From the NCBI GenBank assembly GCA_951812925.1, contig OX638370.1, forward strand, positions 109,630,897-109,694,896: a stretch of 64,000 nt of DNA, in the 5' to 3' direction. Position numbers and translations under genes: made by a program. Below are positions 47,184 through 57,519 of the stretch, one piece after another. Numbering within the stretch: position 1 is the stretch's first letter; each line of letters starts with the position of its first letter. The notes below the pieces were generated by a model, which saw nothing but the letters and a program-made list of their open reading frames with translations, had not been told where the DNA came from and did not search any database. Source of the DNA: Calliopum simillimum (Eukaryota > Arthropoda > Insecta > Diptera > Lauxaniidae).

Positions 47184-47755
47184 TGTATCCGGGTATGAGA
47201 TGAGTTTTGTTTTTGAGCCATAACTTTTTACTGGTCAAACCGTTTCAGGTGTTTTATATATTGTTCAAAAAGTAAGAAATGCATTTAACTTTCTTCTAAA
47301 GGACGTAGAAAGTTATTTCATCACATTCAAAAGTTATGGCTAATTTTCTAAGTACTTTTTTTTTAGCAATTTAAATTTTGTATCCGGATATGAGACACCT
47401 AGAAAAATGCAATGAAAATCAGAATATATGAAATAAAAACCACATGACTGTATATAAGCAAAAACTTTTATTCATTTTTCGTAACATTAATATTGATATT
47501 TGATAGTTGCACTAGATTTTGTTTCGAAAGAAAAAATGTCCATATCGTTACAAATTTTGTATCCGGGTATGAGACACCTTTAAAAATGCAATTTAAATTA
47601 GAAAATACGAAGTAAAAACACCATAACTGTACGTTAACACATGAGTCATTACATAAATGTCGATAATTGACAGTTGTACACGATTTGGGTTCGAAAAAAA
47701 GTGTCTCATACCCGGATACATGATGTGTCTCATACCCGGATACATGACACTTTTT
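47184..47755. repeat. Repeat cluster built on GTATCCGGGTATGAGACAC
   Basis: Plus-strand copies lie at 47184, 47380 and 47559; minus-strand copies lie at 47702-47720 and 47727-47744. Two of the direct copies belong to a longer repeat (about 47375-47480 and 47555-47660) that also shares AAAAATGCAAT and CATAACTGTA-like text. The class is unknown. It has no reliable coding frame and lies between boca and Rpe. Confidence 0.7.
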
Positions 47756-48234
47756 AAGAAAAGCCAAAATAGAATCTTTTAACCATTTATATTTGCACAA
47801 ACCAAAATTGTATCACAAAGTAGATATAAAACTCTAAACGCTAACGCATGAAACTTCCCATTTACACCCCTTAACTTTGACAATTGACATTAAATGTCAA
47901 TAAAAACAAAGCAAATGAGAGATAAATACTAAGAAGAAATGAAAAAACAACTTTATTTTTCCCGCTTATGGTATTAACTGTCAAAAATAAATCTCTATCG
48001 GCCGTTGGAACGGGTAGGGTTTAACGATGGGATTTATAAATCTCATCACAGCTAAATCTCTGGTGGAAACGTGGTATAAGAAATACTATACGACGACCTT
48101 CTTCCAAAGAACTTTTTCCAAAACACTAGAAATTAAAAACTTTATTTTTATAAAAAAAAACAATATATTGTGAATTCTTTATGAATGGGCAAATGAGCAC
48201 GTTATCAACGACGTATATAAATAAGATACCCAAA

Positions 48235-48487
48235 TTTTATTCGTTTGACTTACTCGCCGGTCTGTGCAATTTGGTTAGACACAAATAAAGCTGTTCAAAG
48301 AGGAATAAAATGTTGCTATGCCAACGCTGCGTTTGATTTATTAAAAATTTTATATTAAACAGACGCAAAATTCAAAAAACAAACGTATTTAGACATTTCG
48401 TTTGTTCGCTTTCAGCAACATTTTATCAATTTTCACAAATTCCACAGACCGCAGTAACGAACTGTGTATCTTGATAAAAATATACGT
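48235..48487 (+). repeat. 250-bp module, copy 2 (directly upstream of Rpe)
   Basis: It runs from TTCGTTTGACTTACTCGCCG to CTTGATAAAAATATACGT and ends about 125 bp before the Rpe ATG, so it must overlap the Rpe promoter or 5'UTR region. It is the inverted counterpart of 43013-43265. Confidence 0.75.
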
Positions 48488-48612
48488 CGTTGACGTTATC
48501 TCTTTTGACGTTTATGACTTTCAAAAAATTGCACTTGTTTAATTTCAAGTTTCTTCTCAGCGCTAGCAGCAATTCAATAACATTCCAGCACCATTGTACA
48601 AAATTTAATAAA

Positions 48613-50475
48613 ATGCCAGTGCAAGCCAAAATTGGACCATCCATATTAAATGCAGACCTCGCTGATTTAGCTGCCGAATCACAAAAGCTGCTGGACAATG
48701 GTGCCGACTATTTGCATTTGGACGTAATGGATGGTCACTTTGTACCAAATTTAACCTTTGGTCATTCCGTAGTAAAATGTTTGCGAAATAAAATAAAGGT
48801 AAGAGTTGAATGTATTCTTCTGCAAAGAACTATTGGTTAAAGTATAATATTTCGTTTTCATAAGACCGCGTTTTTTGAAACTCACATGATGGTATCTAAC
48901 CCAGAACAGTGGATAACACCAATGGCGGATGCTGGCGTAAATCTGTACACATTTCATATTGAGCCAGTACAGGAATGTGTGACAGATGTATGCCGTAAAG
49001 TGAGAGAAGCAGGAATGCAAGTTGGTTTGGCACTAAAACCAGGAACGAGCGTAAGTTGCTTAGATCATCAATGTGAACATAATAATGATGCATTTGGTTT
49101 TATGAATTTTAGACTGATTGTGTTGCCAAGTACGTTGACCAAGCCGATGTAGTGCTGATCATGACAGTAGAGCCCGGTTTTGGTGGACAGTCTTTTATGT
49201 CTGATATGATGCCGAAAGTTGAATGGCTTCGTCAAAATCATCCAAATTTAGATATTGAAGTTGATGGTGGTGTTGGTCCAAAAACCATTGATTGCTGTGC
49301 GAAGGTTTGTTTTATCATATTATGATCTTCGTACTTGAAAAGGGAACTCTCGAAATATTCCAAAGAATTTCAAAAAACATAGTAAAATACGTGAGCAAGT
49401 TTTTTTATCCCATCGCTTGCCTGGCAAATTCCTCCAGAGATTATTTATGAAATTTTTTTATTATAATTAAAACAAAAAGGTCACAAACTGTTTGATTAAT
49501 TAATAACACTGTGCAACACAAAATTTTGATTTAGTTCTATATAATTTTTTTTGATTTATTTGCAGTCGCTAAATTCGAATCTGAATTTTCCATCAGGTGT
49601 GCAATCCAAGATATCTTTTCTCTGATGTGCAAAAAACGTTTTTTTTTCAGGCATAAGGCGTTCTTCCAAGCAGTAGTGTAGTTTTATTTTTCCAACAGCG
49701 TCAGGTAGCACTAATCTTCCCCCTTAAAACTTAACTTTTAACTTTTTCAATTTGATCATAACTTTCTGAGATATCTTCCATTGAAATAAATGTGTCGCAG
49801 CTCTATGTTAATGACTAACTTAAATTTGTAAAATTGCGATACCTTTGCTTCAATGGCTGGTATCTTGGAAGGTAATGTACCAATTTAAAAAGTAAAAAGG
49901 TAAAGTTTAATCAAGAAGGTTATGGCTATATGATGCCGTTTGTAAAAAAGAGCTAACCTACTTCCTGGATATGTGCCATATGTCTAAAAAAATCGTTTTC
50001 TGCATTTTTACTCCAAGATTACTTTGATCAAAGATTTGATAGAGAAAAATGGTTAACAAATTCGTAATCAGCGACTTCAAATTATTCAAAAAAATTTATC
50101 GAGATCTCATTCAAAATTAGTTTTCTTTTGCTTTGTGTAATATTTTACGGCGTTAGAAAATAACGCCAAAAAATTACGTGATAACTCCCAAAATAAAAAC
50201 GAAATAACCACCAAAAAATGTGAAATAACGCCCAAAAACAAAAATAAAACAAGGCCCAAATCATTTGACTCCAACTAAAAAAACAAAAATGTTTTAAATA
50301 TAATTATTGAAATTTTCCCTTGCGAGATATTTAAATTAATTAAATTAAAACTATTTTTATTACTTTATAGGCCGGTGCTAATATGATCGTCTCTGGTACA
50401 GCTGTTATACAAGCGCCCGATCAGCGGGAAGTTATTAATTTGCTAAAAACAACAGTGCAAAAATATAATAAATAA
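48613..50475 (+). CDS. Rpe: Ribulose-5-phosphate 3-epimerase
   Basis: This is the cytosolic enzyme of the non-oxidative pentose phosphate pathway; it interconverts ribulose-5-phosphate and xylulose-5-phosphate using a divalent metal in a TIM barrel. The four exons are 48613-48798, 48865-49050, 49113-49304 and 50371-50475, all phase 0, with stop TAA, encoding 222 residues (human 228). The catalytic and metal residues are present: Ser10 in [10 protein letters not shown], His35 and Asp37 in [18 protein letters not shown], His69 in FFETHMMVS and Asp175 in IEVDGGVG. The [10 protein letters not shown] and [12 protein letters not shown] phosphate-binding segments are also intact. I chose ATG 48613 because it aligns with the family start. 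An in-frame ATG at 48514 would add a basic 33-residue extension. Intron 3 (49305-50370) is enlarged and holds a GGCGTTATTTC-type repeat. Confidence 0.97.
50148..50262. repeat. GGCGTTATTTC-type repeat in Rpe intron 3
   Basis: GGCGTTAGAAAATAACGCC is followed by units like GAAATAACGCCCAAAAA and GAAATAACCACCAAAAA. These are the same motifs as the array in Vps13 intron 18 (9925-10290). Confidence 0.7.
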
Positions 50476-50573
50476 AATTTAAATTTTTCTTTATTGTATC
50501 AATGTTACTAATATTTTTATACCTAGGTGTATATATTTTTAAAGTTTTACAAAAAATCTACTGTTAAAAGACA

Positions 50574-50579
50574 AATAAA
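50574..50579 (+). promoter_or_regulatory. Likely Rpe polyadenylation signal
   Basis: This AATAAA is 99 bp after the Rpe stop. Another AATAAA-like string overlaps the stop codon itself but is too close to be the main signal. Confidence 0.55.
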
Positions 50580-50599
50580 TCTCAAGAATCCACAATCCA

Positions 50600-51920
50600 A
50601 AATTGTTATTCGGATCCACATGTTTTATTTTATTTTTCTGCGTGCCAGCAGCCAAGTTAATTAAAAATAGCTCCACTACAGCTAGAGATGATTTAGTGGA
50701 CTGTTGTAAACCGAATTGTCCAGAGGATTCAAGCAGTAACTGGACTTAATTTTAAACGCTCCAACTATTTGCAAAATACAAATCTAACATCGAGAAGTTA
50801 CTACAAAGATTCTATTAAAAATTAAAACACTTTGACTGCATTTTTGTTTTTTTCCATTTATTTTTTCAACATTGAGTCATGTTCTTGTTTACAAATAATT
50901 TTTCATTTTATCATTATCACTTTATGTATTTTATTTTTGGTTTAAATATTTTATATATAGTTAAGTATATATCATTCCTTTACTCATTAGATTTTTATTT
51001 CCATATTATGTATTTGACTAAAATTGTGCTCTAAAAAAACATTTCCTTTCTTGCACTTTTGATAAATGTAATTAACAGCTGGTTTGTTGCTTAGGTAATT
51101 TGATTGATGTGTTTGTTGAAAAATATATTTATTATACATATATGAAAAACAATATTATGTAGGATTAATTAAGCTTGAAAATTGGACTTACTGACAACTA
51201 ATAGTTGTATTTATATAAAAATTCACATCCGTTTACATTACTCACATAACAATTCGATTTAAAGAAAAAACAAACAAACATTTCATTTAACTTTTTTCCC
51301 CGTATAGTATTCTAAAACCAAAATATTTTTTCTATGCCATTAAAAATGAACTTTATTTGTTTATGTTTTATTATGTTTTCCTTTTTTTTTGTATATACTC
51401 ATATATATAAAACGTGTTTTGTGCAGATGTAACAAGTGCGGCCATTTTTGTAGCTCAAATATAAAACTATGTCATTACTAAATAAAATAGTTATTTTATT
51501 TATTGTCATGCTGTATTTTTACGCTCGTTCAAGTTTCAAATTCAAATACCAAATTAACTGTCTGCTTATATTCAATATACATAAGTAATAATGATTTCTT
51601 TTTATATAGTAATTTCAGCTATTTATTTTTTCAGCTCTTTGTAAAACATTTTAATTTTATTTTTTGTGGTATGTTGCTTTTATGGTATTTTTTTGTCATG
51701 TTTAACATCAATTTACAAATAGTTCTGTTTCTACGTTTCTTTTTTTTTTTATAGCGTGTACATGATTAAATTGCATTTGTTTAGTGTATACAAACTCTTG
51801 TCATATAATGTATAATTTACATAGGCATTCTAGAAAATAAGCGTTTCGTATAAATAGAAGTTCAAGTTTTTAATGTTTTTTATACGTTTGTATGGGTTTC
51901 TATCAGTTATCTAAGTTAGC
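50600..51920. other. T-rich non-coding block
   Basis: There is no gene or clear repeat. The plus strand is strongly T-biased with long T runs and short ATGT/ATAT stretches. It resembles the blocks at 54590-55580, 58060-58380 and 62780-63890. Confidence 0.5.
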
Positions 51921-51924
51921 AATC

Positions 51925-52457
51925 AAAAAGTAATTTGTATTATTTGCTACCAAACAAGCATGTATCAGATGACATTGTTGGTTTGAGCATACTGTTCAAT
52001 GTGTTTTTGTAAAACACCAAAAAAAATTACAAAAACAAGCCAAAATGCATAAAGGAAAAACAAAAATTTTATTGGAAGGCTGTGGTTTGCGTTACATGTT
52101 TCGGGACCCACCATAAGTCAAACCTCATCAGACGCATTTGCCGAAATCCAGAAGAAATTTCAAGCATACTGAGTATATTCCTTAATAGTTGTCAAAATCA
52201 ATACAAACTTTGACAGTTTTACGAGTTTACGAGGTTTATGAGGCTTTTACAGGTTTTAAGGAATACCCTAACTATATTTAATTTTTAGCGTAGATTTGCT
52301 GCGAATCGCAAATGTTTTTCTTTTTCATTTTGTTGTAGTTTACATAAACACATTGAACAGCAAGCTCCAAGCAACAATGTCGTCTGATCCATGCTTTTTT
52401 GGTGGCAAATAATGTAAATCATTTTCTGTTCCAAAAACAATTAAAAAAGTAATTTGT
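51925..52457. mobile_element. TIR/MITE family A, copy 2, with 14-bp flanking duplication
   Basis: The arms GCTACCAAACAAGCATGTAT and, inverted, GCCACCAAAAAAGCATGGAT are homologous to 955-1400. AAAAAGTAATTTGT flanks both sides (51925-51938 and 52444-52457). A small hairpin element (about 52175-52265) is inserted in this copy and absent from the other. Confidence 0.78.
52175..52265. mobile_element. Small hairpin element D, copy 1
   Basis: It shares TTTTACGAGTTTACGAGGTT, GAGGCTTTTACA and an AGGAAT end with 53107-53233. The left arm is partly lost. Confidence 0.65.
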
Positions 52458-52724
52458 TCTGTGGATACAAGCTGAAAAAAAAAAAAAAAAAAAAAAAATG
52501 CGAGTAACTGGTTGCGATCTAAATAAGGAAACTTCATAAAAAATATAGCAGATATTACATTTTGATTAAATTTTAAGCGAAAAGTTTTATCAAATAAAAT
52601 TATAATCGAAACATATGTCATAATAGCCGTGTTTTGTAGAATATCCTCAAATGTAATAAGTTTCGGAGTTAGAAAAATGCGTAATTTTTTTTTCGTATGC
52701 ATAACGCGAACTTAGCACAGCAAG

Positions 52725-52790
52725 ATTCTATCTGCACAAAATGTTGTATAGATTGATAGAACCCTGTTTTCCTAAGGGCGCGATATGTCG
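52725..52790. mobile_element. Terminal fragment of the 36801-38001 foldback family
   Basis: AGATTCTATCTGCACAAAAT, then GATAGAACC and CTAAGGGCGCGATAT resemble the CTAAGGTCGCGATATAC end and the GGTTCTATC arm of the larger element. Confidence 0.55.
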
Positions 52791-52897
52791 AATATTATTT
52801 GTAGATCATGTGATTCTAGACAACAAAGTTTCATTAAAAACCAATTTACGGAACTTTTGAAAAATATCATCTACAAAAAAAAAAAAAAAACAAAATA

Positions 52898-54430
52898 AAA
52901 GTGAGCATTGTCATGAATTTGTTTGGAAATTCCCTTTCCAGAACATGTTACTTTCTCGAGGGGATGCATTTGCAATCGTGAACATTTTGGGAATTGAACC
53001 ATTTTCAGCCAGCAAGGATACTGCTTTCTCCGCCAAAAAAGCTACTATGCAGCCCTGGTATTTTCCATACATTTTGATAGTTAAGGTTATAAAAAGATAA
53101 TAAGGCGATTCCTGAAAACGTGTAAAAGCCTCGAAAACCTCGTAAACTTGTAAAACTGTAAATTTTTGTATTGATTTTGACAACTTTTACGAGTTTACGA
53201 GGTTTTCGAGGCTTTTACACGTTTTCAGGAATCCCTTCAATAAAAATCTAAATTTCATAAAAACAACCAGAAACTAGTAAAGGTGTTATCTTTAGCCTGG
53301 CCAAACATTAAATACCCTACGCTGCAGTATTTTGAAAATTTTGCTTATATGGAAGGCATCACGCCCTCTTGTCTAAGTTCACCCAGTTTTTGCACAGAGC
53401 TTGCATTTATAGTTCTTAGTATATGTGTGCAATTTAGTTGGATTGAGTAGAGCGTTTTGCAAATTTTCTTATTTGGGAGGAGCCACGCCCTCTTGAACAA
53501 ATTCGCTTAGTTTTTGCCCAGAGTTTTCGCTTTATGTTTATTGTGGTTGCATTTTCGTGAAAAATACTTTAAAAGTTGCATTTTGAATATATTTTTTATA
53601 TGGGCGGTAGGCGTGTCTGTTGACCGATTTCGCTCATTTTCAATCTCTCGAGCTAACTTTTACGGCAAATCCACTGTACCAAATTGAATCGGATTATCTT
53701 GCGTAGTTTTCCCGTAAAAAATATTTCCACAGACGGACAGTCAACCAGCCTGCCAGCCAGACAGACGGACATGACTATATCGACTCAGAAGGTGACGCTG
53801 ATCAAGAATATACACATATACTTTTCTATACCTGCCACTCCTCCTGGGTGTAGGTAAAATTACATAATCTACTATTTTGGCGAAATATATTTGCAAGCCT
53901 TCAAACTTTGTAAAAAGCTGACGGAGTAAGGTTAGTAAAAAAATAAATTGTAACAATGCTATTCTCATTGATAAATTTGAGCTAAGTTTACTTAAGTGAT
54001 ACCTCATATATTTTCTATTAAACGTAGTTTATTTTATAAAGCTTTTGATTCTGAGAAAGAATATGTAATCAAAAAATGTCACTCGGATCTAGTTTCAGTG
54101 ATATAATCACCAACGGAAGATCTGGATATAGAGTTCAGGAAAAAACCAGTATTAGTAGGAAACTCTTGGATGGATATAAAAAAAGATGGGCTTCATATGA
54201 AAGGTATTTTAATCAGATATAAAATTGTCGTGCAAAAGTTTTTAACTTGACTTATATAAAATTATTCGTGCTTCGAATTCCCTTGTTAAAAAATTGCAAA
54301 ATAAATTTTTACATAATGGAAGCTATCGTCAATCAATGTTCCCGGGGAATTTTTCTCAGATTGCAATGGAGAATGCACGGCAGTCTGAGTAAAATTCAAC
54401 GGAAATATTGATTCACGATAACGCCCAATG
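52898..54430. mobile_element. TIR family B, long copy in reverse orientation
   Basis: GTCATGAATTTGTTTGGAAA and ATTTGCAATCGTGAA at the left match the right end of 11772-13376 inverted. The interior shares the CCCTGGTATTTTCCAT block, the GGCGTGT/CGGACAG tract and the TTAACAAGGGAATTCGAAGC block (inverse). The right end carries a CCCGGGGAATTTT hairpin and ends CGATAACGCCCA. Hairpin D is inserted at 53107-53233. It is non-coding. Confidence 0.75.
53107..53233. mobile_element. Small hairpin element D, copy 2 (near-perfect palindrome)
   Basis: GATTCCTGAAAACGTGTAAA, AGCCTCGAAAACCTCGTAAA and CTTGTAAAA on the left are mirrored on the right with few mismatches. The spacer is only about 25 bp. The two copies sit in different host elements. 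Confidence 0.8.
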
Positions 54431-54589
54431 TGTCAAGATATTCCCTCTCTAATTATTATCTTAACCTTACTTTCTAGAGAAATTTACACGAAACTCCTTC
54501 CACGAAAATTTTTTTGTGATTGTATGCTAGGGAGTTCGAGAAAAAATTCATGAGGACAAATATTGTAATGGGTTAATCTTGGGGGAACT

Positions 54590-55580
54590 ATTTTTTTTTT
54601 TTTTTTGAATTTCTGTGTAGGATTTAGTTAACACGCTGGGCCAGCAACTTAAAAATTAATTGTAAGTTTTATGAAAAAATATTTAAGTTTGTTTTTTCTG
54701 ATTTAAATTCTTTGGTTTTTTTTTTTGAAAAATATGATTTTTCCTTGAATTACTATATATCATTTTTTTTATTATTGAATATCTATTTTTAGTAGTGTGT
54801 ATTTTTTTTTCTTTTGGGTCACTATTTTTAAATTTATATATTTTCTTTTTGTTAATACATAAAGCTAAGCGTTTCATGTTAGTACATAATATATATCTAT
54901 ATATTTTGTTTTATATAAATGACAGTGTATATGTGCATTTATGTATATTTACGCAGAAGAGTTACACATACATTTAAATATTTAATATTTATATATTTCA
55001 TTTAATTTTTAACTTAGTAAATAATTTTATCTATGTGCGTTTAATTTTTCACTTTTACTTACGCAACTATATATGTATGTATGTAGGTGTGGGTGTACCA
55101 ATGCCTAAACAATTGACTAATCACCTTTAAATAGTTACATAAAAACATTAATATCTTTTTTGCCTGACTTTTGTCATTTCTTAAAATTTAATTTATTTTA
55201 TAATTTGTATATCATTTTTTATTGTTTTAATTAAATTTTTATTGTCTGTAGTTTTTTAAGTTACATAAAATTAATATTAAGCAAAATATAAAAAGTAAAG
55301 CAGTTTGACATCACAATTTTACATTACATAATATATTATATAAATTTACTAATTGTTTACATAACTGATTGTACATAACACATTTTTCTTTTTAAAATAC
55401 CTACTTGCATAATCTTCATTTAATATAATGTATGTATGTTAGATTTATGATTTAGTTTTAGATTATATATTCATACTTCTGTTTATGTATAATAAATGGT
55501 ATATAAACAATTGTTTTTAATTGTTTGTCAGCAGGTTTTTTTATTTAAAACAAAAATTTTTATTTGATTTTTTTTAAAGT
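54590..55580. other. T-rich non-coding block
   Basis: No gene was seen. It has long T runs and ATGTATGT microsatellite text at about 55070-55085 and 55425-55440. It could be untranslated or intergenic sequence of the minus-strand gene entering at 63896. Confidence 0.45.
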
Positions 55581-55789
55581 TTTAGATTTTTTTTTTAACA
55601 TAAGTGTTTCTGTCTCAAAATTTGATGATCTCTAGAAACTTTGTCACAGTAAAAGTCATGCTAAGCCATAGTTTTGTTTTTGCTGGCTTGGAACGATCTA
55701 CTCTTTAAATTATTTTGACTCAACGGAACGTTGATAGGGAGTGGAAATAAAAATACATATTTATTTTTCCTGTTAAATATTTTCTTTTG

Positions 55790-56900
55790 CTCCCTTATGC
55801 ACTTTCTGATCTTTCACATAAAAGAAAGTATACTTTCAAAATAAAAAGTTTTTTCATTGTCTTGAAAAACGATGAAACTGAATCCTTTACTTCTTCATTA
55901 ATGAAAATTTGTTCCTACGTCGGGACCTTTATGTGGGTGAGCCAAAATTTCGAAGCCCACCTTCTGCGGGGTTGCCATCGCAACACAGCTCTTGTAACAG
56001 ACGGGTTCTCGTGCAAAAGGAGAACGTCTTTAGTTAATTTTCCTCTTATTTTTTATTTGAGGGCTTGCTTGAACCGCTCTAAGATCAAAGCTTATTATTC
56101 TCAGATTATAGAGACACCTTTACCTTTGCGATAGAGCAACAGAATCCCTTTTGAGTTCCAAAATACTGCCGCCATGATTTACCCAGTCGGTTGTGAGACC
56201 TTTAAATTTGTCGCCAGTAACAATTCAAGCCAATACTCCATATTTGTCTCCACTACAGAGGTCCAAAAAGTCTGGAAAATGTTTCACGCTCTCTATATTT
56301 TGAGACTTCATTCTCGGCACATATCGATACATTCAACGTACATATAAGGTGGTAACTCAAGTTACAACTTTCTTACGGGACAGTGTTTTTCTTTTAAATA
56401 TACATACTTAGATTTTAAATTCATAAATAGCTCCCAGCCCTTAAAAATTTTAAGCTAGAGGTACCACACTTTGACACAAGATGGAGTCTAATACGCAGCT
56501 TTTAAAAAACGCTGTCCCGCATAAAAGTTGTAACTTGAGTTACCATCTTATACGTTCGATATATCGATATCTTGTGCTGACTTTAGTCTAGCCAAGGTTA
56601 TCGTGAAAAAATTTTAAAATTAGTTGCATCTGATAATCCAACTATTACGGCGAGCAGAGTCTTCTTCAGTTGGGCATCTTCCAATATTAACTTTTGACTC
56701 TTTGAATGATTTTCGGAGTGGTCACCTCGATCGGCCGTACTAGCAGTAGATCGCCTTCGAGTGAGTCCCTGTCTTGCTTAAAGAGGTTACGCCACTGGTA
56801 AACTACTTTATATGAAGTTTCACTCAGGCAAGAGTCCCCGTTAACGGATTACATCTCTTTCTGCATTTGCTCCATTATTACAATTTTATTCGGGATTGAC
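55790..56900 (-). pseudogene. mariner transposase fossil, split by a MITE
   Basis: On the minus strand, 56690-56880 reads ETSYKVVYQWRNLFKQDRDS, then LEGDLLLVRPIEVTTPKIIQ, matching the mariner helix-turn-helix region (VYxWxxxFxxGRxSxEDDxRxGRP). About 55830-56070 reads LTKDVLLLHENPSVTRAV, RRRWASKFWLTHIK and INEEVKDSVSSFF, matching the second catalytic Asp region (VLxxHDNA) and the C-terminal part. The Asp of HDN is Glu here. Stops, frame changes and lost central sequence show a long-dead copy. A MITE lies at 56344-56551. Confidence 0.65.
56344..56551. mobile_element. MITE with ATAAGGTGGTAACTCAAGTT ends
   Basis: The right end, inverted, reads ATAAGATGGTAACTCAAGTT and continues through ACAACTTT and GGGACAG.GTTTTT in both arms. 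It is 208 bp and non-coding. Confidence 0.85.
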
Positions 56901-56974
56901 TTATTTTGTCGACGTTAGTTGAAAGACTAAAGTCCCGAAAAAAAAAAATTAAAAATGTATAAGAGTAGCAAAGT

Positions 56975-57245
56975 AATATCGTCGGGTTAAAACTACAACT
57001 AGACATCTACACATATTGATGTTTTGAGTTAAGTATACAGATACATGAAGAACAAAACGGCTCTATGCCCCAGTCCAGTCGCCTTTTTGAAATGTAGTCC
57101 CCATCCAATTTTGTATAAAGTATAAAAACCAGAAAACTTCAAAGTCCCATACAAAACATGAATTTCAAAATACTTTAAACGCTTTTTTCTCAAAACATGA
57201 AAAATGTAGATGTCTAGTTGTAGATTTTACCCGACGATATGTGAC
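56975..57245. repeat. Inverted repeat with ATATCGTCGGGT arms
   Basis: AATATCGTCGGGTTAAAACT and ACAACTAGACATCTACA at the left are mirrored by TGTAGATGTCTAGTTGTAGA and TTTTACCCGACGATAT at the right. The spacer is about 165 bp. It is probably a foldback element, and its full extent was not resolved. Confidence 0.65.
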
Positions 57246-57519
57246 CTGTTTTGTGAAAACATACCTAACGTGTAAAAAATCGATTTTGAGATTTTCACTG
57301 TTTTAAGTCAATTATGGTATGATCTTTCCAATAGTGTTATCTACAAAAATTTTAAAAATTCTTCGATCTTGAAAATGCCCGTTTAAATGAATCCTAAATT
57401 GAAAAAAACTTGTGTAAACATCAAAGAAACAAAATCTTTAAACATATTGTTCGCGAAAACTAATTTTCAAATGTTAGGTATGTTTTCACTGAACAAGTCA
57501 CATATTTTGAATTGAAAAA

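Noticed and set aside
48886..49152. Independent small gene beginning MMVSNPEQW
   Set aside because: It is Rpe exon 2 read through intron 2; the [10 protein letters not shown] text is the conserved epimerase motif.
55787..56134. Plus-strand open frame of 115 codons
   Set aside because: The minus strand of the same stretch reads as mariner transposase relic; the plus frame shows no domain.
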